Part shown: piece after piece, positions 55,048-64,000 of the stretch
Position numbering within the stretch: the stretch's first letter is position 1
Layout of the letters: the number at the start of each line of letters is the position of its first letter
Source of the DNA: Cercophora sp. LCS_1
Taxonomy: Eukaryota; Ascomycota; Sordariomycetes; Sordariales; Lasiosphaeriaceae
Direction of reading: 5' to 3'
Assembly: GCA_036250225.1 (NCBI GenBank)
Contig: JAPZLL010000071.1
Coordinates: forward strand, 50,010-114,009
DNA: 64,000 bases
Notes under the pieces: generated by a model
Told to the model about the DNA's origin: nothing
Databases searched by the model: none
Seen by the model: the letters and a program-made list of their open reading frames with translations, nothing else
Made by a program: the position numbers and the translations under genes

Positions 55048-57318
55048 ATGGCGCCCCTCCGCCTCCTCACGCAAAAGGACGGCATCTTCTCCCTCACAAC
55101 CCCGACCCCTCAAACCCCCTACGACATCATCTCGTACACCTGGGGCGACGCCGTGCCGCCCTACAACACCAACATCGCCGGCGTAACCTGGCACGTGGCC
55201 GTGAACGAGACCAAGCTGACCGAGATCAAAACCTTTATGCTCACGGCGAACATCACGCACCTCTGGGTCGACTGCGTCTGCATCAACCAATCTGACCCCG
55301 TCGAACAAGCTTCGGAGCTCCAAAAGATGTACGAGTACTACACCTCGGCCGCACGATGCCACATCCTGCTGGACATGCCATCGACCCAAAAAGTCTGGAA
55401 CCCGTCGGAAATCGTCGCCGACCTCCGTTTCGTGGGCCACCTGCTCACGCACATGCTCGGCACCGCCGTCGCCGATAAAGCCAAGCTGAGCGAGGACATG
55501 ATCGCCCAAATCGCAGAATGGGGCGGCGATTCCAAGGAGTGGAAATTCGGCATGTCCAAACGCGAGGTCGTGTCCGCCGGTTTGGAACCAGGCGTGCTCA
55601 ACTGCTTCGCCACAAGCGTGACGCGGATCCGGTCCCTCTTCGAGCACCTGTACTTCTCGAGGGTGTGGACCTTTCAGGAGATGTTGCTCGGCAAGAATAT
55701 CGTTCTCTGGACCATGGACGCGACGCCGGCGGTTGCGCGCATTGGCGAGTTTGACACGTGGATGGATCTGGCGACGGATGCGAATGATCGCGCGGTCAAG
55801 TTGTATCGCTGGATCGACGAGAGCAGGGAGCTCAAGTCTGCCGGCGTCAATGCCATTTTGGGGCTGGTGGCCGAGGATCTGGTGTCGTTGGCTACGCTGC
55901 AGGCGCAGGTCAGGGGCATCCATGCCGCGAGGACGGATATCATCAGCGGCGGACGGACGTGGTGGAGGGAGAACCACGGGGGTGTGGCGAATGTGTTTTC
56001 GGCCATCTCGTTTGTGGAGCGGTCGTGCAAGGTCAAGCATGATATCTTTCGGGGGTTGTTGGGTGTTTTCAACGGCTTGTTTACGAGCGAGGAGATTGGC
56101 ATGTATCTGACGGGCGAGGATGTTGGACAGATGTCGTTTGTGTTCTTGCAGCGGTTGTCGATGCGCACGGAACGGGCGTGGACGCGGTTGGTTATTAGTA
56201 GTGGGGATCGGGGTAGTTGGGACTGGTTACCGATTATTGCGAATCACACAAGGCCGCTGACGACAGATTGTTTCTCGGGCGTGGTGGATTTGGGACGGTT
56301 GAAGCCGGAGGGTTTGGCGACTGTCCACGCGACTACGGGGATTCTGGGCACGCCCAAGAAGATCATGACGCTTACGCTGCATGCTACGCCTGATGGGAAC
56401 AAGGGGTTTCGGTTCAAGTTTAGCGGTTGCAATGCTGGGAAGAAGGTCAAGGCTGGATTTTTGAGGAAAGAGGCGATCCCTGTCAACGACAAGTGCGTTA
56501 CGGTTGTCAAGGATGAGACGGGTAGGACGCTGGTGCAATGTGCCACGCTGCTGGGGAGTATCATCGATCCTGGAAACAACGTGGTCGAGTACAGAAAGAG
56601 GCTGCTTCGCAATCTCGGACCGTGGTGGCACGTCAGCGACCGCAACGCCAAGCCATCCAACTGGGTTGACAGGTGTGTTAGCGGCACGGCATGGGCTGAT
56701 CCTGCCCCGGGAATGCTGCGCGCACACAACGAGTCCGCCGAGTTCGACATGGTCGATATCTTTGGATGCGAATCCCGTCTGCAGAACGAGACGACTGCCC
56801 GCATCTACTGCGTGCTCAAGGCCGGGTGCGGGTGCGAGATCACCGGACCGTTCTCACTCATCATGGAAGCTCTGACGGCGGTGGAGGATGGCGTTCTCGG
56901 CGGCGACTCGGTCACGTTTGACTCGGACGGGCGCATCATTCTCAAGGACGGCCTGGGACTGGCTCAGGTTGGCGATGTGGGCAAGGCGTTCCAGCTAATC
57001 GCTTTCCAAGGCGAAGCAGACGCGCACAGTTGGTATGCTTCCGAGTGTAGGAGCACCAAGGTCGATGAGCCCGTGCCTGAGAAGAAAGTGGCCGAGGGGA
57101 AGCTGTTTTGGCCCAAGGCGAGGGCTCTGGTCCGTGAGGATTTTCGCCATGATTTCACCGATATGGCGCGGGACTACGGATATGTCGAGACCGGGGCAGG
57201 CAATCTCTTGATTTGCAGGAACCACCCCGTCGACAAGTACAGGGTTGTGGGCGTTTGCATCGATGGGCCGGAGAGGGTGCGCAGCAGGAAGGGTACACGT
57301 TCTGTGACATTGCGTTGA
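55048..57318 (+). CDS. HET-domain protein, 756 aa
   Basis: Single exon from an ATG in good context (CAATCATGGCG). The HET core is near the N-terminus: YDIISYTWGDA (about residue 27), HLWVDCVCINQSDP, LQKMYEYYTSAARCHILLD, then, after a ~75-residue insert, LYFSRVWTFQEMLLGKNIVLW. This subclass starts almost directly with the HET domain and lacks the Cys-rich N-terminal region seen in the other two full HET genes. The C-terminal half has a long strand-rich region (KIMTLTLHATPDGNKGFRF) and ends with VVGVCIDGPERVRSRKG. I saw no lesion. The in-frame extension upstream of 55048 is not protein-like. Confidence 0.85.
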   Translation: MAPLRLLTQKDGIFSLTTPTPQTPYDIISYTWGDAVPPYNTNIAGVTWHVAVNETKLTEIKTFMLTANITHLWVDCVCINQSDPVEQASELQKMYEYYTSAARCHILLDMPSTQKVWNPSEIVADLRFVGHLLTHMLGTAVADKAKLSEDMIAQIAEWGGDSKEWKFGMSKREVVSAGLEPGVLNCFATSVTRIRSLFEHLYFSRVWTFQEMLLGKNIVLWTMDATPAVARIGEFDTWMDLATDANDRAVKLYRWIDESRELKSAGVNAILGLVAEDLVSLATLQAQVRGIHAARTDIISGGRTWWRENHGGVANVFSAISFVERSCKVKHDIFRGLLGVFNGLFTSEEIGMYLTGEDVGQMSFVFLQRLSMRTERAWTRLVISSGDRGSWDWLPIIANHTRPLTTDCFSGVVDLGRLKPEGLATVHATTGILGTPKKIMTLTLHATPDGNKGFRFKFSGCNAGKKVKAGFLRKEAIPVNDKCVTVVKDETGRTLVQCATLLGSIIDPGNNVVEYRKRLLRNLGPWWHVSDRNAKPSNWVDRCVSGTAWADPAPGMLRAHNESAEFDMVDIFGCESRLQNETTARIYCVLKAGCGCEITGPFSLIMEALTAVEDGVLGGDSVTFDSDGRIILKDGLGLAQVGDVGKAFQLIAFQGEADAHSWYASECRSTKVDEPVPEKKVAEGKLFWPKARALVREDFRHDFTDMARDYGYVETGAGNLLICRNHPVDKYRVVGVCIDGPERVRSRKGTRSVTLR

Positions 57319-57796
57319 AGGGTTGAATCAGTCGGTAGGTGGGTTTGACATAACACGAATGCACACAACTCTAAACGGCTTCACAACTTCACATCGTGCA
57401 CAAGTGTTGGAGCTTTGAAAAACGACAAGCAGTCTGAGTTGAGGTTGATATCTAACCGAAATACCTAGAGTTTAGCGCCTAGGCTAGTCTTGACACAACT
57501 ACTTACTTTAAAGAAAAATCCCATGTCGTCTAGGCGTTTTGGGGCGTGAATAGAAAATCCACTCTTCTCACAGTGCGCCCAAAAACGTCCGCGTAGACTC
57601 ATTTCCTTGGAACGATGGAGGCCAGCACGAATACTGCGGAGCTTTAGCTTTGGGGAGTGGGGCTTTCCCCGCTTCATCCAGCCAACGACGTGACTTCCGT
57701 GACTTCCAGGGCGGTGGGCTAGGCAGGGGTGATGCCCAGCGACGGCATTTCTCTCCCAAGCTAACTCGGTATCCCTACCCAGGAAGCTGTCGAAAC
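57319..57796. other. Intergenic
   Basis: Spacer between two + strand genes. No feature is recognised beyond presumed terminator and promoter. Confidence 0.4.
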
Positions 57797-59167
57797 ATGA
57801 CACTCGCCGCATTCCACTTCTTCTCGCTTCTCCCGCCCGAGTTGCGCAGAAAGATTTATCTCCTTGCGACGACGCCCCGCTTCGTCCACATTAAAACGGA
57901 GTCCCTCGTCGAGCTGACGGAGCAGCAAGAGGAAGACGACTTGTCAGACTTCGAAGCCTTCGCGCAAAGCGTCGCGCCCTGGAATCTCCACGTGCACCCA
58001 ACGCTCGCATATTTCGCCCATGGCTGGCGGGACGCTATCCGCCTCCCTAGGCCGCCGTCTCGACCCTCCTGGAACTTCCGGCCTCGGGCCCCAGAATCCG
58101 CCATCCAGACACAGCTGACGTCTTATGGCTTTACCACGACAAAGGAACGCCATCTCCCCTGGCCTCCGACCGAGGAATGCCCCGAGCTTCCGCCGCATCT
58201 CTTGTTTACGAATCCGGCGGCCGCGTGGAAGATGGCGCGGCCACACAGGCTGTACAGCGAGGCTCCAATCCCACCGTTGCTGCACACGTGCTTTGAGTCG
58301 CGACAGGTGCTCATCCAGTACGGGTACCAACTCGCATTCGCGACGCGCAGCGCCCCACCCGCGACATGGTTCTGCTTCCGTGACGACGTAATGTATCTCT
58401 CTAGAGTCGACCACGATTGGCAATCCCGTTACCCGAGCTACCAATCGAGTCTGTACGTGGACCCGGAGGATGATGATGTCGGCGTTTGGGACCTGGATCC
58501 GCGCGACCTGGTGCGGGTGCGCCGTCTGGCGTTGGAACGCGTGAGGTTTTCACACGGTGAAATCTCAGAAGCGTCGCTCATGCTCCGGCTCTGTCCGAAT
58601 GTTGAAGAGCTGTTCGCCGTTCAGGTGCGACTGGATACGAAGATACTCGATTACCTCGGAGGCAGGAACGGAAGCAGCCGCCACCCGAACCGTTATGCCC
58701 TCCGCAGCGATGCAGATGAGAGACAACCTAAGGCGGACGGTGGCAGCGTTCGGCCCATCTGGGGATGGGTCGGATGTGATGAAGCGGACTTGGCGGGTCA
58801 GCTCGATCTGACGATTGGCACGGAGCGTGTCACTGGCATTGGGTTAACCTGCATTCGATGGGAGGACACTAGGATCTGGCACTGGAAAAGACAGCACGGC
58901 GATACAACGGGTTTCTTCGATGAGGAAGCCAGATTGATTCAGGGCTCTTTGCGCCAGGAGCAAGAGGCGATCTTACAGGGAGTTCAGTTGGCGCAATCCA
59001 AGATGGGGCTGTGGAATATTCCGACAGTCAAGCTGGCGGTGTTAGGGACTCCCGCTAGTATTGGTGAGCTTCACGTTGCCAGGAACCGGTACTGGGCTGC
59101 GCTGCGGCAACGAGAGGAAGACGAGCGCGAGCAGGGAGTGGACCCACGGGATTGGATGTCGGTGTGA
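57797..59167 (+). CDS. 2EXR domain-containing protein, 456 aa
   Basis: Single exon. The N-terminus LAAFHFFSLLPPELRRKIYL then FVHIKTESL is the 2EXR domain ('F..F..LP.ELR..IW......r.v.i'), a very common ascomycete module of unknown function. A second family landmark, PIPPLLHTCFESRQVLIQYG, matches the 'llh.n.esR.valk.Y' box, followed by WFCFRDDVMYL. The remainder is charged and helical without another domain. The start at 57797 is preferred over upstream in-frame codons because the 2EXR motif begins five residues later. Confidence 0.82.
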   Translation: MTLAAFHFFSLLPPELRRKIYLLATTPRFVHIKTESLVELTEQQEEDDLSDFEAFAQSVAPWNLHVHPTLAYFAHGWRDAIRLPRPPSRPSWNFRPRAPESAIQTQLTSYGFTTTKERHLPWPPTEECPELPPHLLFTNPAAAWKMARPHRLYSEAPIPPLLHTCFESRQVLIQYGYQLAFATRSAPPATWFCFRDDVMYLSRVDHDWQSRYPSYQSSLYVDPEDDDVGVWDLDPRDLVRVRRLALERVRFSHGEISEASLMLRLCPNVEELFAVQVRLDTKILDYLGGRNGSSRHPNRYALRSDADERQPKADGGSVRPIWGWVGCDEADLAGQLDLTIGTERVTGIGLTCIRWEDTRIWHWKRQHGDTTGFFDEEARLIQGSLRQEQEAILQGVQLAQSKMGLWNIPTVKLAVLGTPASIGELHVARNRYWAALRQREEDEREQGVDPRDWMSV

Positions 59168-60822
59168 GTGCTGAGCAGCCCAGTCCCCAGCCATCACGAG
59201 CTTGGATTGGGATTCGAATCGCTTGACAGATCCCTAGTATCGCGTACTCGAATTTGAGAACAGCATAAACCGCTCTCTACCGCAGGCTCCGGGTACTCCC
59301 CGAACCCCTTCGCCTTTATCGGCACTGTGGAGTCTGGACCACCCATCGCTGCTACGAGGCCCGATGAGGAGGGAAGTGTTGGTCCCATGACGACACCGAA
59401 CAGGGGCTGTGGGCGCAAATAGCTCGACACCGGACTCAAAAGACCTGAGACAACCGGCAATCGCGCTGGGGATTGGGCTTAGAGGGGATGGGCAGGGCGT
59501 GACTGGTAGCCGTGTTGAAGAAAGGGTATGCACTGAGGCGAAGGACTGAAGTCAAAAAGAGAAAAACCATTTGCAATTTTGACTTATCTATTTGGCAGCT
59601 GAACATTTGGACCTCTGTAGATAGCAACGTGGCACAGCAACTCTTCACGCCCGTCGCTGCCCGATTGGATTGCTCCACCTCTCTTGGACGAGGGCGGAAC
59701 GGGCCGGAAGCCCCTGCCCGTCCGACAGCCGCTATTTCCCTGGCTCCCACGTGGCAGCGAGGAACAGGGCTCGAGACTTTGCGTTCAGCTGAGAACATCC
59801 CCCCCCACATTCCCAATCGAGTGCCAGCGCAACGACCCCTCACCTCCAGGGATTCGCGAACGCACCACAACAGTCTGCCCGCGTATTCAATCTCCATCAA
59901 TGGCAAAATGTGCTGAGGACCGTGTCTCAACTAGGAAGCGAAAAAAGCCTCACCAACTGGCATGGTAGCTTCTCCGGCCCACCTCAAAGCACTATTCGGG
60001 CCCTTCACATGGCCATGACTCGTCTGATCGGGCCAAGCGCTCTCCCCCAGCGGAGCACACTGCTTCGGGGCGGCGTTCGGCTGATAATGCGAAACTCCGC
60101 GGGACACTTCCGATGGGTCTTTGGCCTTGATTCTCCGCGCCGTTTTTGGCATCGCCTGCGCTAGTCGGCCCACTCGACCGGCGGCTACCAGGTCATGGAT
60201 GCAGCCACTGGGGTTTCAGTCAAAGGTACCCAGAGCGTTTACCGAAACGATCTAGTTTGGTCCGATTCACTACGGAGCGCAGAGCAACGCGCTGCAGCCT
60301 CTGTCGGCGTCGGTCGGCTATTGCGGCCCCGGTATGGTGCGTTCCACTTCCCAGCTGAGGCCCCTGCAGCACAGTTGCAGCTTGCAGCAAATAATGGCAA
60401 TGCAAGTTACGCACACCAAAGCAGCGCTCAATATTGACAGTCTAGACCTCTCACCGCCATTCGACAACTCCCGGCTGGGCAGGCACGCTCATGACTTGGG
60501 GCGTAAACTAACCAAACAACTTAGAGTCCATACTTCGTAGCCATTCGCCCTTGTCCATGTCTTTGATTCTTGCCTGGATTGGCTCTTGGCTCAATCTTTC
60601 TGACGCCAACATGTAGGCCTTCAATTAGTCACTCCTAGCGGTCGGTAAGTTGCCAACATGCGAGCAGCCGGAAATGCAGCACCTCTTGCGCTGTTGAGTC
60701 TTCCCCAGTTCTCGAAAAATGAGCATATAAACGGCCACAGCCTTGAGGAGAAAAACAGACCTCAGACTCATCCAGTCCTCTGATAACCGCTCGAGCCCAA
60801 CCCTAGGTACCTTTGAGCAAAG
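59168..60822. other. Long intergenic region
   Basis: No supportable gene. Frames on both strands are short and without domains. The right end holds the TATA box of the repeat-protein gene. Confidence 0.45.
60726..60731 (+). promoter_or_regulatory. TATA box of the aromatic-repeat gene
   Basis: TATAAA lies 92 bp before the ATG at 60823, an ordinary spacing for a regulated fungal gene. Confidence 0.5.
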
Positions 60823-62115
60823 ATGGCCTCCAAGTACGCACGTCCTTCTTCATTCCACCTTCGATCGTCGCTTACACTAATTTCTCCTGCTGCAGCGAAA
60901 CCCCCGAGAAGAAGATCTACATCTGGCCCATTGACGATGCCGAGACGGATCGCCTCTCTGCTCTGCTCAAGATGGATTTCAAGACGTTCAACATGAAGCA
61001 ACACTACCTCCACAGTCCCCAATATGTGTGCCACACCTGTGGAAAGCTCACTGGTCTCGACGATTCCGTCGGCACGGCACTCGCTCAGGGTGCTCACGAC
61101 GTTCAATTCGTCATCGACTACATCAAGAACCCTACCCCTCGAGTTTTCCATGCCCATGAGCTTCAGTGCTGCGTCGACGGGACCACCTATCTCGAGCGCT
61201 ACAGCGTATGTCATTTTCTGCCCTTTGTTCGCCCCCAAAATACGTTCGGCTTGTGGGACTAACATCCTACCACAGATGGAACGGCCTGAGGGTCAAGCTC
61301 TTCGAGCTCGTTTCGAGGCTCTGAAAGCCAGCGGCGGTACTCCCGCTCCCCTCCCCGCCGATGCCACCCAGGGCGACAGCGCCAGGCTCGAATACGTCCC
61401 GACCTGGTTCGCCGACCAGCACGCCGCCTCTGGCACGGGTGCCACCGCCAAGGTCGAGTATTATCCAAAGTGGTTCGATGGCAACACCGCAAAGGTCAGC
61501 TACTACCCCAAGTGGTTCTCCCCCGAAGATCCCACCGCTTCAGCAGCCTCGGAGAAGCATACCGGAAAGGTTGAGCCCGCAGCTGCGGTCGACGCGACGG
61601 CCCAATTCAAGTACTATCCCAAGTGGTTCGCGGGTCCCGACGATGCCAAAGAAGGTGCGGCTGCCTCTGGGGAGACGGTCAAGTTCGAATACCCTGTCAG
61701 GTGGTTCACCGGCCCCGAGGACGCCAAGGCAGCCCCGACCGCCTCTGGGGAGACGGCCAATTTCCAGTATCCTGTCAGGTGGTTCACAGGCCCTGACGAC
61801 GCCAAAGCAACCGCGACTGCCTCTGGGGAGACGGCCAAGTTCGAGTACGTTCCCACGTGGTTCGCGCGCCCAGAGGATGGAAAGCTCGACACTGCCAAGC
61901 TCGAGTACTACCCCAAATGGTTCACAGGTCCTGAAGCTGCCGCTGCGCTCAATGCCACGGGACATGGAGATCATGCAACATTCGAGTACTACCCCAAGTG
62001 GTTCGCTGCCGAAGGTGCCGCCTTGCCAGCAGAGGGCGATGCAGGCGGAGGTTCCGGCTCATCGGAAAAGGCTGCTAGCATCTTGTATTATCCCAAGTGG
62101 TTTGTTAGCAAGTAA
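60823..62115 (+). CDS. Ten-repeat aromatic-motif protein, unknown function
   Basis: Three exons (60823-60833, 60896-61205, 61276-62115) with 62- and 70-bp introns and CTAAT/CTAAC branch points give 386 aa. The first ~107 residues (exons 1-2) form a compact domain with KKIYIWPID, a CHTCGK pair and QCC. Exon 3 opens with a Glu/Arg/Ala helix, then carries ten octapeptides of form (L/V/F/I)-x-Y-(Y/V/P)-(P/V)-(K/T/R)-W-F: YYPKWF six times, YVPTWF twice, YPVRWF twice. They are separated by spacers of 6 to 31 residues rich in Ala, Gly, Thr, Asp, Glu and Lys, several of form GPEDAK...ASGETAK. The last copy ends three residues before the stop. There is no signal peptide, membrane segment or dibasic Kex2 site. 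I do not recognise the family. A repeat-core peptide precursor or a short-linear-motif scaffold are both possible. Confidence 0.75.
61387..62103 (+). repeat. Ten copies of an 8-residue aromatic motif
   Basis: Octapeptide copies lie at 61387-61410, 61453-61476, 61495-61518, 61606-61629, 61684-61707, 61762-61785, 61840-61863, 61900-61923, 61981-62004 and 62080-62103. The first two aromatic positions and the terminal WF are invariant or nearly so. Four copies from 61606 to 61863 are evenly spaced at 78 nt, indicating recent tandem duplication of a 26-codon unit. Confidence 0.85.
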
Positions 62116-62699
62116 CGGAGTAGAAGGAAGAGAGGTCAGACAGGTAACAGAAACATGTTCGTTCCTAGGTATCAGAATGCAAATGGATGTCGCGTTTCTT
62201 TTATAAGGCAGGGCTTGCTTGGTGAAATTGTAAAAGTCCAAGGAGATAACAATCCATCCGCTGTATTAAATTCAGAAACGGGAGGAGAGACTTAGGTACT
62301 GGATCGCTCATCGTACCAACGGCCCGCTTTCGCACGACCTCCTTTCGCAGTGTCCTGGCAAGGGCCTAGTTATGATGCCACACTTGCCCGGCTGACATCT
62401 GCTTGTAAAAGTTTCAATATCTAAGATAAAGCACCCCCTTATCGGCACCCCCGGATATCGTGAAAAATCTTAATTTTTTTGGATTTTTTTTACTCTTTAC
62501 AAACAATCTCGTCCTCGGCCATGTCAGAAAGAAGGGTCTAGAAGGCTCCAGACGATGGATTCGTCAGCTAGTGCCACCAGCTTGCGTGGCCTACTGGAGG
62601 CCTCGATCCAACTGACGGATCTATAAGAAGAAGGCTTTCTGGCCATGGCCAGAAAGCTGGGGACAGAAGAGCACAGAATACAATCACGGTTTTCTACTT
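62116..62699. other. Intergenic, AT-rich
   Basis: 3' flank of the repeat-protein gene passing into an AT-rich stretch (about 62400-62520, including T8 runs) at the edge of a decayed transposon. No gene. Confidence 0.45.
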
Positions 62700-63260
62700 G
62701 AATAAGCAGTGCAGTGTTTCTGACAGGCCACAGATTCTTCTGAATCGCTTGAATCTGACTCAGAATCTTCAGCAGATTCTTCTGATTCTGACGATTCCAC
62801 CACCAGCCTACCCACTTCTTTCTGGGCCTTAATTATCTCGGCAATAGTTGCAAATTTCTCGTTTGGATTCAGGGTTACCTTCCTTCTTTTCTTGCCTTCA
62901 AAGTCGGCCTTCTTTGCATCTAGTTCCTGCTACTTACGCTTGAGGATAACCTTGTTAAAGGAGGTTGAAGCAACGGCTTTCTGGATCTTCCTAAATATCT
63001 TACACTCTCTTGATATTACCTTAAACTCCTTGATCAGGTAGTTGATTTACTTGGCTACCTGTAACGGCTTTGTTGGTGTGTTCAGGAGGTCGTCGGTTTC
63101 CTCAGGGGTATTAGAGATAGTTGTTAATGTTTGAAAAGCCTAAATAGGGGGTTTAGGGGTTGCATTGAACTGGCGGTTGGCGTTTTCGAGCAATTTGCTA
63201 TTATTTAGGGGTTTGTTTATATTTTCCGGCCACGGCCCGAAACTAACTGTTACGGCCTGC
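62700..63260 (-). mobile_element. Decayed pogo/Fot1-type transposase, C-terminal part
   Basis: On the minus strand a broken frame reads NTPTKPLQVAK, a stop, then INYLIKEFKVISRECKIF, VASTSFNKVILKRK, another stop, then KKRRKVTLNPNEKFATIAEI and an acidic Ser/Glu/Asp tail (SSESEESAEDSESDSSDS). This is the C-terminal coiled-coil and acidic end seen in Fot1/pogo (Tc1-mariner) transposases. In-frame TAA/TAG codons interrupt it, as expected of a RIP-inactivated copy. The catalytic part should lie to the right and was not found intact. Confidence 0.55.
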
Positions 63261-64000
63261 TCCAGGTACACTGAGGTGAGCCTGGTAAAGACAGATCGTA
63301 AGAGCGGACAGGGTCCAATGCTCTAGGTAGGGTGGATGCAAGGTGACTGAGTGAAGGCTAGTACAACTCTCGGAGGGGTGATACACTGTCAAGCAGATCG
63401 TAGACTCCAAGGTCCCGGACGATGGGTCTCACTGAGCGGTGCTCAAGAACAATGTATTGCTAGCGTGAGGAACCGGGGGTCCCTCACTCCATCGCGGGTA
63501 CGATGATAGTTTCTATACTACTGGTAATGACAGGTATCTCCGTACTCTGCTCATCGTGCTCTCTGTGCTCTCTGGTGATCCAGGAGAGCAGGGTGAGCCT
63601 CATCCTGTCCGCTCTTCGTGCTCACTCAAACCCCGGGTGAGCAAGGTGAGCGGTCCGTGCCAATCACCGTACCCGCACTGTGGTCCGCACTGTGGCGACT
63701 GCGGGGGTATGTCGGCCCGTGCCGACCATTGACGCGACGGCGCCCATTCGGGCGGCCCGCAGGTCGTCACACTAACCACCCAGCTCTAATATTCCGGTCC
63801 GTAAGAGCCTTATTCCTAACCTTCTCGTAATACTGAAGAAATATATGCCTTCCATAAACAGAGGAATCGCTAATACCCAGTACTATAGCCGCAGCAAGGT
63901 ATTTTTGTTAAAACAGGGTGCTGCCCACAGGGCTCGTAGTACGTAGCCAGGCAGCTTACAGTGGGTTTACCCACTGTAATACGCAGCGGAAGACTTGTGC
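63261..64000. other. Right edge, non-coding and element-like
   Basis: Repetitive GTGAGC/CTCTC-rich sequence (63540-63660) and imperfect stems (e.g. GTGAGGAACC / GGTCCCTCAC at 63465-63488). No gene is seen. Probably transposon-derived. Confidence 0.4.
63956..63979. repeat. Perfect 24-bp hairpin (11-bp arms)
   Basis: TTACAGTGGGT, a TT loop, then ACCCACTGTAA form an exact inverted repeat. Because Tc1/mariner elements insert at TA and many fungal copies begin CAGTG, it could be two abutting or collapsed element ends. Confidence 0.7.

Noticed and set aside
55003..56040. 345-aa minus-strand frame
   Set aside because: Antisense of the HET gene at 55048-57318; Arg/Asp/Gly-rich with no domain.
1..64000. 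tRNA, rRNA or CRISPR features
   Set aside because: None was recognisable by reading; CRISPR is not expected in a fungal nuclear genome, and tRNA genes could be missed without a covariance-model search.

Overview
The window is nuclear DNA of a filamentous ascomycete (Pezizomycotina, most likely a Sordariomycete). The grounds are: short introns (44-118 bp) with GT..AG ends and CTRAC/CTAAT branch points; HET, Clr5-ankyrin, 2EXR, CFEM-like and Hce2/Ecp2 proteins, all typical of these fungi; and decayed, AT-enriched pogo/Fot1-type transposon remnants with changes that look like RIP (C-to-T / G-to-A). I recognise no rRNA, tRNA or CRISPR. Exon joins below were worked out by eye from frame and splice signals, not from transcripts.

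Layout. 0.6-1.3 kb: 3' end of a HET gene. 1.5-3.1 kb: BAHD-like acyltransferase (-). 3.9-5.8 kb: small cysteine-rich secreted protein (-) and an unknown 135-aa protein (+). 5.9-12.9 kb: a seven-exon gene (-) for a ~2192-aa protein joining a NO VEIN/sacsin-type GHKL ATPase, a DUF3883-like segment and a C-terminal HET domain. 13-15 kb: non-coding, with a ~53-bp inverted repeat. 15.2-17.4 kb: MFS transporter of the allantoate/pantothenate type. 19.3-30 kb: metal-acquisition neighbourhood (broken CFEM-like gene, intact ferric-reductase-like protein, intact Ctr copper transporter, broken BIM1/X325-like gene), with a damaged methyltransferase and a small membrane protein between them. 30-33.5 kb: gene-poor, with transposase remnants. 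33.6-34.0 kb: Hce2-type secreted effector. 35.4-39.5 kb: Clr5-ankyrin protein (1305 aa). 41.7-51.4 kb: two HET genes, a flavin reductase-like protein, a conserved fungal unknown, a transcription-factor-like protein, a carbonic-anhydrase fragment and a broken unknown gene. 52.5-59.2 kb: multi-pass membrane protein, a further HET gene and a 2EXR protein. 60.8-62.1 kb: an unusual 386-aa protein whose C-terminal two thirds carry ten copies of an aromatic octapeptide ending in WF. 62.7-64 kb: a second decayed transposase and a perfect 24-bp hairpin.

How the genes fit together. Five HET-domain genes or fragments and one Clr5-ankyrin gene in 64 kb mark this as an accessory region rich in non-self-recognition genes, many of them fragmentary or broken. 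The metal genes form a functional group: FRE-type reductase and Ctr transporter are intact, while the two predicted secreted, GPI-anchored partners (CFEM-like, BIM1-like) both carry inactivating lesions. The strongest candidates for undescribed biology are the ATPase-DUF3883-HET fusion and the ten-repeat aromatic-motif protein.
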